Assembly (NCBI GenBank): GCA_028717445.1
Contig: JAQUNU010000024.1
Span: 1 to 10,920, forward strand
Length of the DNA: 10,920 nt
Reading direction: 5' to 3'
Origin: Candidatus Portnoyibacteriota bacterium
Lineage (GTDB): Bacteria > Patescibacteriota > Minisyncoccia > Portnoybacterales > GWB1-42-6
Under the pieces are notes generated by a model, which saw only the letters and a program-made list of their open reading frames with translations, was not told where the DNA came from and did no database searches. Below are positions 5,888 through 10,920 of the stretch, one piece after another. Every line of letters starts with the position of its first letter. The stretch's first letter is position 1. The translations under genes and the position numbers were made by a program.

Positions 5888-5985
5888 CTCTGTGCTGGTG
5901 CCTTGATATGATGGTAAGAAAGACCCTCTGAAAAAGCCCTCAGGGGCTTGCCTTAAGAGCGGTTCTAAATGCGAGTGTTGTGCTA
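5888..5985. repeat. Structured interspersed repeat, copy C
   Basis: It lies just after the glycosidase-like gene. It has the same order as copy A: GGTGCCTTGATATGATGGTAA, then A-rich sequence, an outer stem (GACCCTCT with AGAGCGGTTC, one or two bulges), an inner hairpin AAGCCC/GGGCTT (loop near TCAG), then the 24-base block identical to copy A. On the minus strand the tail after the stem is GGGTCTTTCTTACC. This copy lies outside the tRNA-flanked block, so the family is not confined to it. Confidence 0.6.
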
Positions 5986-6020
5986 CGAAAACAGCTTAGT
6001 TTATTTTGGAATATGGCATC

Positions 6021-6077
6021 GGAATACAGCGAACTCATTTTAGGTATTCCGAAGCTCCGTTTCGGAGCGAAGGATAC
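6021..6077. other. Overlapping alternative hairpins (REP-like palindrome)
   Basis: GTATTCC at 6044-6050 can pair with the upstream GGAATAC (6021-6027, 7 perfect pairs). It can instead pair with the downstream GGATAC (6072-6077) as the base of a longer hairpin topped by GCTCCG/CGGAGC (6054-6059 with 6063-6068). The two folds exclude each other. The second hairpin is the inverse-orientation relative of the one next to repeat A. This is the main content of the 393-base gap 5875-6267, along with repeat C. The remainder (6120-6250) is AT-rich with no clear gene. Confidence 0.5.
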
Positions 6078-6078
6078 T

Positions 6079-6115
6079 CTCCGCCCGTGCCATTTTAAAA
6101 TCGCCAATTTGGTGG
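6079..6115. repeat. Fused remnant: tRNA-Trp 3' end plus truncated terminator module
   Basis: 6079-6090 (CTCCGCCCGTGC) is identical to 165-176, the 3' end of the tRNA-Trp gene, and the next CAT matches the right direct repeat. It then passes into TTTAAAATCGCCAATTTGG, the left arm and loop of the terminator at 2779-2804, but the right arm is missing and only TGGTAA remains. It therefore looks like a deleted version of the 2731-2812 segment. No complete tRNA can be folded here. Confidence 0.5.
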
Positions 6116-6267
6116 TAAGTAATTAATGACTTAATTAAATAATAAATCAAAGAAGTTAGGTGATGAAATTTACCTTGGAACTTTTGCTTGATTTTTCTGG
6201 TATTAAATGATTAGATAAACAATTAAGTTTCGTTAATAATTCACAGCTATTTCAAAAGGAGGGAGCT

Positions 6268-6645
6268 ATGAATGGATATTTTTGCGGCAATGAGCCTGGG
6301 GATGTTGTTTTAATCTCTGACCTCAATAAGCTGGAGGCGTTTATTCATTCGGAGGTAGGGTCATTCAAAGAGCAGATCCCGGGCATTTGGGCCGAGACAC
6401 CCGTGGAAAAAAGAAGATTGTTTTTGCGTAATCTTCTATTGGAATTTCATGAAGTCTTCAGGAAAATGGGATATTATATGAGACCCGAAGGCTTGCAGAC
6501 ATTGGCCGAAAGCAGGTTTGACGATCTTCCTTTGGAACTTTGGAACTATATCAGACTAGCGTTTGATGCCAAGACTCAAGAATTCTCATGCGACATGATT
6601 CGCGAGAGGTTCAAAAGGATGAGGTATCCGGAATTTTTCCGATGA
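6268..6645 (+). CDS. Hypothetical 125-residue soluble protein
   Basis: It is preceded by a strong Shine-Dalgarno site (AAGGAGGGAG, 8 bases before the ATG) after ~390 bases without a gene, so it is probably transcribed alone. A hairpin terminator follows at 6736. The protein has no signal peptide or membrane helix. It appears mostly alpha-helical and is rich in Arg, Phe and Glu (KRRLFLRNLLLEFHEVFRKMGYYM, MIRERFKRMRYPEFFR). Cysteines are at residues 6 and 108. I do not recognise a family. The aromatic- and Arg-rich helices could bind nucleic acid or a protein partner, but nothing specific is visible. Confidence 0.75.
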   Translation: MNGYFCGNEPGDVVLISDLNKLEAFIHSEVGSFKEQIPGIWAETPVEKRRLFLRNLLLEFHEVFRKMGYYMRPEGLQTLAESRFDDLPLELWNYIRLAFDAKTQEFSCDMIRERFKRMRYPEFFR

Positions 6646-6735
6646 CGCTCTGGTTTGAAGACTTGAAGAATTCAATTACATCCAAAATTACGATATTTTG
6701 CGCTCAGTCGTAAAATGAAGCAAAATTCGATCTAG

Positions 6736-6763
6736 GCCTTGGCAAAACTTTGCCAAGGCTTTT
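6736..6763 (+). terminator. Intrinsic terminator after the 125-residue gene
   Basis: GCCTTGGCAA (6736-6745) pairs perfectly with TTGCCAAGGC (6750-6759) over 10 bp around AACT, followed by TTTTATC. It ends transcription of the gene at 6268, just before the next promoter. Confidence 0.85.
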
Positions 6764-6766
6764 ATC

Positions 6767-6795
6767 TTGACAAACGAGTTTATTTTTGTTAATAT
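6767..6795 (+). promoter_or_regulatory. Strong sigma70 promoter of the beta-barrel gene
   Basis: A perfect -35 box TTGACA (6767-6772), a 17-base spacer and TAATAT (6790-6795), with TATAAA overlapping at 6793. The start near 6803 gives a leader of about 56 bases ending in a long Shine-Dalgarno stretch (GAGGAGGGAGGAG, 6842-6854). It directly follows the terminator at 6736-6763. Confidence 0.75.
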
Positions 6796-6858
6796 AAAAC
6801 ATTGTGAGTACTTAAGATTTTAGGCAATAAATCTGTCAATTGAGGAGGGAGGAGAAAG

Positions 6859-7626
6859 ATGAAAAGGAGACTGGTTTTTGTGGTAATGGTTTTATTTTTT
6901 GCGGCAAACGCGCCAGTGGCGCTGGCCGAAAATTCCAAGTTCTACGGCCGGATTAATTTCGGTTTTTACAGCAACTACATCGGCGGATTGACCGGTTCCA
7001 GAGCCTTTAATCACCCGGTCTTTCAGCAGAGCCTGGCTTTGGGATTGAAAAATCCCTATGTGGACGTGGAAGGAGAAGTCTGGTCTTCGGTCAGTCCCCG
7101 GGGCGGATTCAACTCCGATTCTGGAGATGAGATAGATTATTCCATTAATTTTTCCAGAGAGTTTGCCGGATTCCGTCTGGGACTGGGATATAACTTTTTT
7201 GATCTTTATCGGCTCGGGAGAATCAACGGAGATTTGCACGCGATCTGTTTTAATGTTGTTTCGCCTCCGGTGTTCAAATACCTTTCTTTCTATCTTATTT
7301 TGGAAGAAGATATTCCGACCGATAAGGAGTTTTTGGACGGCGGATTTTTAGGTAAGATCGGCGCGGTCTGGAGTCAGCCGATATTCGCAAATTGTACGCT
7401 GAATCTGGATGGTTCTTTTGGGGGCCACGATGGCGCCTACGGATTGCGATCCGAGCCATTAAGCTACGGACGGCTGAAGACTTCGTTTGTTATTTCCTTG
7501 TGGAAAATCTGGAAAAATAATTTATACTTGATTCCGGAAGTCAGTTTCCAAAAGGATCTGGGACATGATGACGGCTTGGCCTGCGACAGGATTTGGGGCG
7601 GCGTCAAGCTTTCGGTCGCGTTCTGA
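6859..7626 (+). CDS. Putative outer-membrane beta-barrel protein (TorF/Gcw_chp-like porin)
   Basis: A 255-residue protein with a clear Sec signal peptide (MKRRLVFVVMVLFFAANAPVALA, cleavage before EN at 24). The mature part is a series of amphipathic strands ending in turns: YGRINFGFYSNYIGG, FQQSLALGLKNPYVDVEGEVW, EIDYSINFSREFAGFRLGLGYNF, YLSFYLILEED, CTLNLDGSFGG, RLKTSFVISLW, NLYLIPEVSFQ and WGGVKLSVAF. It ends in a C-terminal Phe after alternating residues, which is the BAM-recognised beta-signal of outer-membrane proteins (known). The start resembles TorF/Gcw_chp barrels, but I cannot assign the family firmly. It stands alone between a strong promoter and a strong terminator, and the long Shine-Dalgarno site suggests high expression. 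A barrel is unexpected if the host is a monoderm CPR bacterium. Confidence 0.68.
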   Translation: MKRRLVFVVMVLFFAANAPVALAENSKFYGRINFGFYSNYIGGLTGSRAFNHPVFQQSLALGLKNPYVDVEGEVWSSVSPRGGFNSDSGDEIDYSINFSREFAGFRLGLGYNFFDLYRLGRINGDLHAICFNVVSPPVFKYLSFYLILEEDIPTDKEFLDGGFLGKIGAVWSQPIFANCTLNLDGSFGGHDGAYGLRSEPLSYGRLKTSFVISLWKIWKNNLYLIPEVSFQKDLGHDDGLACDRIWGGVKLSVAF

Positions 7627-7649
7627 AAACTTTTTATTTTTTTTGTTAG

Positions 7650-7685
7650 CCTCGCTCGCCGTTTGACGAGCGGGGTTTTCTTTTT
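7650..7685 (+). terminator. Intrinsic terminator after the beta-barrel gene
   Basis: CCTCGCTCG (7650-7658) pairs with CGAGCGGGG (7667-7675) over 9 bp, one a G-U pair, with loop CCGTTTGA. It is followed by TTTTCTTTTT. A strong bacterial terminator that isolates the barrel gene from the cobalamin locus. Confidence 0.9.
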
Positions 7686-7699
7686 GAAATTGTCCTCCC

Positions 7700-7726
7700 T
7701 TGCGCAAAATTTAAAAAAATTATAAT
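7700..7726 (+). promoter_or_regulatory. Promoter of the cobalamin-riboswitch transcript
   Basis: A consensus -10 box TATAAT at 7721-7726 with TTGCGC at 7700-7705 as the -35, a slightly short 15-base spacer. TAATAT at 7723-7728 would give 17. Transcription would start near 7733, about 16 bases before the first riboswitch stem. Confidence 0.6.
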
Positions 7727-7748
7727 ATTAGAATACAATTTAAATCTA

Positions 7749-7870
7749 TCTGAGAAACTGGGGTGCGATTCCCCGGCTGTGCCGCAACGGTAATATCCTG
7801 CTAAAACAGGATGAGCCCGAATGTCAGAAAAAGGCCTCACAAAGGCTTTATCCCGAGCAGGAGAATCGCG
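7749..7870 (+). promoter_or_regulatory. Cobalamin riboswitch, aptamer and switching region
   Basis: The conserved B12-box core is visible in order. A closing stem TCTGA (7749-7753) pairs with TCAGA (7824-7828). A GGGG/CCCC hairpin encloses TGCGATT (7760-7774). Then come GGC-TGT-GCC and GCAACGGTAA (7775-7793), a variable hairpin ATCCTG/CAGGAT (7795-7812), and AGCCCGAATGTCAGA (7814-7828), which matches the B12-box 3' half. A further hairpin (7830-7849) shows loop TCACAAA, whose CACA could pair with TGTG at 7778-7781 as the known L5-L13 kissing contact. The aptamer is compact, lacking the long peripheral insert of the larger class. It sits 96 bases upstream of the DUF4430 gene and presumably shuts it off when B12 is plentiful. 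Confidence 0.88.
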
Positions 7871-7885
7871 TTTTTCACGATTTTG

Positions 7886-7912
7886 AGCTTCTGCTTCGGG
7901 CGGAAGCTTTTT
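7886..7912 (+). terminator. Riboswitch-controlled intrinsic terminator
   Basis: AGCTTCTGC (7886-7894) pairs with GCGGAAGCT (7900-7908) around TTCGG, followed by TTTTT. Its left arm and loop can instead pair with 7852-7863: C7852-G7863 with C7888-G7900, 12 pairs including one G-U and one bulged T. That forms a competing antiterminator. Readthrough is expected when cobalamin is scarce. Confidence 0.82.
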
Positions 7913-7944
7913 GTTTAGAAGTTAAGATTTAAAATAGCTTTTAT

Positions 7945-8517
7945 ATGCTAAAAGAATTTATTCAAAACAACAAAAGAACTTTTTTTGTTTTTCTGTTTTT
8001 TTTGGCAATGTTTGGGATTTTTAGCGTTGTTTTGCTTTGCCGAAAAGAAGAATTTCGGGCTATTCCGGAGCAAACGGCCAGGATGTCAAATAACTATATA
8101 AAAGGGCCAGAAAATATTATTGAAAATCAAAATTCGGCTGAATTCTATGCGCCTTCGCCGCAAGAGTCCGAGAATCTGATTTCTGAAGGGTCCTATCCGC
8201 AACCAGGGCTTAGTAGAGAAAATCAGAATCAAATTTCGGTTTCTTTAACTGCAGGCGAAAAAAAATATTTGGCAAAAATTGATGCGGGGAGCAGCGTTTT
8301 TCAATTAATGGAAAAGCTGACTCAAGAAACCGATTTTCGGTTTAAGGCCCAGGAGTTTTCTGGTTTGGGATTTTTTATTGAGGAAATAAACGGGACGGTC
8401 AATGACGCCCGGGCCAATAAATTCTGGCTGTTTTCGGTTAACGGTATTTCATCGAATACCGGCGTTTCGCAGACCAAGCTAAAGGAAGGAGATGAAATCA
8501 AATGGGAGTTTAAGTAA
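7945..8517 (+). CDS. Membrane-anchored DUF4430 (transcobalamin C-terminal-like) protein
   Basis: A 190-residue protein with a short cytoplasmic N-terminus, one membrane helix (13-32, TFFVFLFFLAMFGIFSVVLL), a low-complexity linker (33-95) and a single C-terminal domain (96-190). The domain has the DUF4430 pattern: a first strand (ISVSLTAGEKKYLAKID), a helix (SSVFQLMEKLTQ), GLGFFIEEINGT, then KFWLFSVNGISSNTGVSQTKLKEGDEIKWEF with its W-x-F-x-V-N-G and G-D-x-I-x-W hallmarks. In animals this fold is the C-terminal cobalamin-contacting domain of transcobalamin and intrinsic factor (known). The cobalamin riboswitch directly upstream supports B12 binding at the cell surface (inference). Cys32 is not a convincing lipobox, as the residue before it is Leu. 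No Shine-Dalgarno site. The next gene starts 18 bases after the stop, so they form an operon. Confidence 0.85.
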   Translation: MLKEFIQNNKRTFFVFLFFLAMFGIFSVVLLCRKEEFRAIPEQTARMSNNYIKGPENIIENQNSAEFYAPSPQESENLISEGSYPQPGLSRENQNQISVSLTAGEKKYLAKIDAGSSVFQLMEKLTQETDFRFKAQEFSGLGFFIEEINGTVNDARANKFWLFSVNGISSNTGVSQTKLKEGDEIKWEFK

Positions 8518-8535
8518 TAATATTTCCAATCCGAT

Positions 8536-10920
8536 ATGAAAAAAATTGTAATTTTATTTTTTTTCGGGCTGTTTTTTGCGGCGCCGTCCGTCGTTTTTGC
8601 CGAAGGCGAAACAATTTCAATAAATCTGAAAGTCCAGGCGGCAGACCAAGTTCTTTTTGAGGGGAATTTTGACGTTGAAAAATGCGAGAAAATTCCGGAT
8701 TCAGGCGAGGAAACTTTTAATGCCTGGTGCGCTGTCCAGCAATTAGCCGATCAGAATGGTTGGGATATTTCTAAAAACTGGAGCGAATTTGGCGTATTTT
8801 TGGATTCCATGGCCGGGTTCGCGGGTGATTTGGAAAATAACCGTTGGTGGCTTTGGTATTCAGACTGGGAGTCCGGAATGACTTCTTTGAATGAACACGA
8901 ACTGGCATCGGGCGAAAATCTGTTGCTTGTTTATGGAACGAGTCCCCTGAAAATAGCCGCCAGCAGCTTAGCGCCGCCGATCAATTCCACGACCACAATC
9001 TCTTCTTTTTATTTTGATTCAAATTCCTGGCAGTGGATTGCCACCAGCACGACTCTTTTGATAAACGAGCAAGAATTTGAGGCGGTGGAGGGAATTTATG
9101 AATTTTTCACGAGCACGACAACGCCGTACGGGATTTCGGCGCGTAAAGACGGTTTTGTCTCAAGCAGAGAAATCGCGATTGCGTCGCAATTGCCAACGAG
9201 AAAAGCGAATCTGCGGATTGAGACCGCGACAAGCAGCATCATGAATCAAGAGATCGAATTTTCCGCCTGCGAAAGCGTCTTTGGCTTGGGGATTTATGAT
9301 TTCAATGCTTTTTGCGCGATTAGTCAGTTCGCGCCCCGGGCGCAATGGAGCTGGTGGGGCGAGGATGCTTTTTTGGATTCGGTTGACGGTTATCAAAACA
9401 ATGCCGACGGCAATGGCGTTTATTGGCTTTGGTTTGATGGCTTGGAATATGGTCAGGCGTCTCTTAATAAATCAATTTTGCAGGAAGGGGATGATCTGCT
9501 TCTGGTTTATGGGACGAATCCCTTGATGATTTTTATGGCTACGACCACTCCTCAAGTTGGCGAAATTCTTGAAATAAGGATTGACGAATTCGGTTTTGAC
9601 GCCGCCTGGAACGCAAGCTGGCTGGCTTCCGCTTCAAGCACGCTTTCCATAAACGGGGATGATATTTTTTTGGAAAATGGGATTTATCAATTGACGATTT
9701 CCACGACCAGTCCGTATTTGTTGGCCGCTTCAAAAGATGGATTTATCGGCGCGCCGGCCGCAATTATTTCAGCCAAAGAAGCGGCTTTGGAAGAGCCGGC
9801 GCCAAAACAAAGCGGCGGCGGAGGCGGCGGCGCGACAGTCTTGCCTGTTTTTGATTTTGGAAAAGCCGTGCAATTTTTGATTCAAAATCAATCAGCCGAC
9901 GGTTCTTTCGGACCTGATTTGTATACGGACTGGGCGGCCGTGGCTTTGGGCGCTGTCGGCGGATACCAGAATGAAAAAACTCGATTGAAGAATTTCCTGC
10001 TGTCGGACGAATTGCAGGCAAGCGTCTTTATGGATTATCAGCGCCGCGCCATGGCTCTGATGAGCTTAGGGATTGATCCCTACCGCGGCACGAGTTTCAA
10101 CTACATAAAAAAAATAATTGATTCTTTCGACGGGAAGCAATTTGGCAACGCTTCTTATTTTAACGACGATATTTTTGGCATTTTGATTCTTTTAAACGCC
10201 GGATATGGTTCCGGCGACGAAAAAATAATCAGTTCCTTGGATCATATTTTATCTTATCAGGATGACGCGGGTTCATTTGGCGGAATTGATTTGACCGCCG
10301 CGGCCGTCCAGATGCTTTCGCTTTTTTCTGGCAATGAAAAAACGGAAACGGCAAAAACAAAAGCGGTCGCGTGGCTTGCGGCCCAACAGGGAAGCGACGG
10401 CGGTTTCGGCAACAGCTATGCGACAAGCTGGGTCATTCAGGCTATTGTCGCGGCGGACGGGGATGTTTCCAGTTGGCTGAAGAACGGAAGATATCCCCTG
10501 AATTATTTGGGAGCGGGACAAATCGGCGATGGAGGATTGGAAAACGGGCTTGATATAAATAATCGGATTTGGGCCACGGCCTATGCCGTCGCGGCGGCTT
10601 TAGGCAAAACTTGGGACGAAATTATGGCGAATTTTTCGGCGTCGGCAATTTCTCAAAATATTTCCGGCCAAGGCGGGCAATCACCGGAGCCGGAGCAGGC
10701 GACAAGCACGCTCGAAAATTTGGACATTCCCGAAGAGACCGAAATCTCAACTTCCACGCCGGAAAACGAAGAAATAGAAGTGATTATTCCGGCGCCTGAA
10801 AATATTTTAGCGGTGGATAATCTCATTAATCCGGAACCTAAACAAGAAAACCCGGTTTTGCTGATTCAAAATAAAAATGCGTCCGTGGCGGATATTGATG
10901 AAGAAAATTCGTCTTTGGCT
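8536..10920 (+). CDS. Secreted transcobalamin-like protein: two DUF4430-like domains plus alpha/alpha barrel (partial, runs off right edge)
   Basis: The frame is open for all 795 codons to the window end, so the C-terminus is missing. A signal peptide covers 1-22 (cleavage after VFA). Two similar units follow. Each has a DUF4430-like beta domain (~25-140 and ~225-335) with a Cys pair 15 apart (C50/C65; C245/C260) and the hallmark WWLWYSD or YWLWFDG then G-x-x-LLLVYGT-x-PL. Each is followed by a small beta segment with TST/STT runs ending in ASKDGF or ARKDGF (~155-215; ~345-410). A Gly-rich hinge (427-432) leads to helical repeats (~437-700) with Q-x-x-DGSFG motifs (QNQSADGSFG, YQDDAGSFGG, QQGSDGGFG), the signature of the terpenoid-cyclase alpha/alpha barrel that also forms the N-terminal domain of transcobalamin. 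A Pro/Glu/Ser-rich tail follows, perhaps leading to an anchor beyond the window. Probable role: capture of cobalamin outside the cell. Confidence 0.85.
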   Translation, partial: MKKIVILFFFGLFFAAPSVVFAEGETISINLKVQAADQVLFEGNFDVEKCEKIPDSGEETFNAWCAVQQLADQNGWDISKNWSEFGVFLDSMAGFAGDLENNRWWLWYSDWESGMTSLNEHELASGENLLLVYGTSPLKIAASSLAPPINSTTTISSFYFDSNSWQWIATSTTLLINEQEFEAVEGIYEFFTSTTTPYGISARKDGFVSSREIAIASQLPTRKANLRIETATSSIMNQEIEFSACESVFGLGIYDFNAFCAISQFAPRAQWSWWGEDAFLDSVDGYQNNADGNGVYWLWFDGLEYGQASLNKSILQEGDDLLLVYGTNPLMIFMATTTPQVGEILEIRIDEFGFDAAWNASWLASASSTLSINGDDIFLENGIYQLTISTTSPYLLAASKDGFIGAPAAIISAKEAALEEPAPKQSGGGGGGATVLPVFDFGKAVQFLIQNQSADGSFGPDLYTDWAAVALGAVGGYQNEKTRLKNFLLSDELQASVFMDYQRRAMALMSLGIDPYRGTSFNYIKKIIDSFDGKQFGNASYFNDDIFGILILLNAGYGSGDEKIISSLDHILSYQDDAGSFGGIDLTAAAVQMLSLFSGNEKTETAKTKAVAWLAAQQGSDGGFGNSYATSWVIQAIVAADGDVSSWLKNGRYPLNYLGAGQIGDGGLENGLDINNRIWATAYAVAAALGKTWDEIMANFSASAISQNISGQGGQSPEPEQATSTLENLDIPEETEISTSTPENEEIEVIIPAPENILAVDNLINPEPKQENPVLLIQNKNASVADIDEENSSLA

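Noticed and set aside
1362..5985. Integron attC sites: the repeats end in GTTGTGC, close to the GTTRRRY core site, and lie after single genes like cassettes.
   Set aside because: No matching RYYYAAC core was found at the other end of any copy, the fold is not an attC-type imperfect hairpin with extrahelical bases, and no integrase is present.
6079..6092. A second tRNA gene suggested by the sequence CTCCGCCCGTGCCA.
   Set aside because: No TTCRANY loop precedes it and no complementary 5' acceptor strand is found upstream; only the 3' tail is present.
7945..8517. Lipoprotein signal at Cys32 of the DUF4430 protein (VVLLC).
   Set aside because: The residue before Cys is Leu, not Gly/Ala/Ser, and basic residues follow the helix; a membrane anchor fits better.
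9160..10799. Several open frames of 60-85 codons on both strands in the right third.
   Set aside because: They are shadows of the long frame from 8536, which is continuous to the window edge and has clear domain signatures.
1..10920. CRISPR array, transposase, integrase or prophage genes.
   Set aside because: No regularly spaced repeats and no catalytic motifs of these enzymes were seen in any real gene.

Overview
The window reads as a small-genome bacterium, most likely a member of the Candidate Phyla Radiation (Patescibacteria, Parcubacteria-like). This is an inference from style: many small secreted or membrane proteins of unknown function, Ser/Thr-rich secreted proteins with repeated TST/STT runs, mixed use of strong Shine-Dalgarno sites and apparently leaderless starts, and terminators that run directly into extended -10 promoters. 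UGA is used as a stop by several genes (rsgA, and the genes at 6268 and 6859), so this is not a code-4/25 lineage. One protein looks like an outer-membrane beta-barrel, which does not fit the usual monoderm picture of this group, so the taxonomy stays tentative. All convincing genes are on the + strand.

Left part (1-2810): a tRNA-Trp(CCA) gene with a good sigma70 promoter is followed by an accessory block of three unrelated genes. These are a tandem HEPN (AbiU2-like) protein, a small HELAH zinc metallopeptidase and a 92-residue protein that may be a small winged-helix protein. The block is bracketed by a 32-base near-perfect direct repeat whose left copy starts in the 3' acceptor strand of the tRNA, as expected of an element integrated at a tRNA end. 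The gaps after the first two genes each hold a copy of a ~95-base structured repeat; a third copy lies at 5888-5985.

Middle part (2811-6860): the ribosome-maturation GTPase RsgA; a probable operon of a two-helix membrane protein, two 35-residue microproteins and a membrane-anchored clan GH-A glycosidase-like protein; a repeat-rich gap of ~390 bases; and a hypothetical 125-residue protein.

Right part (6860-10920): a putative beta-barrel protein between a strong promoter and a strong terminator, then the most interesting locus. A cobalamin riboswitch with a recognisable terminator/antiterminator platform leads into two genes: a membrane-anchored single-domain DUF4430 (transcobalamin C-terminal-like) protein, and a large secreted protein running off the right edge (795 codons seen, no stop). 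The large protein carries two DUF4430-like beta domains, two intervening beta segments, a Gly-rich hinge and an alpha/alpha-barrel of the terpenoid-cyclase/transcobalamin type. Together they look like a B12-regulated extracellular cobalamin-capture system built from the same two folds as animal transcobalamin and intrinsic factor, in a different order.
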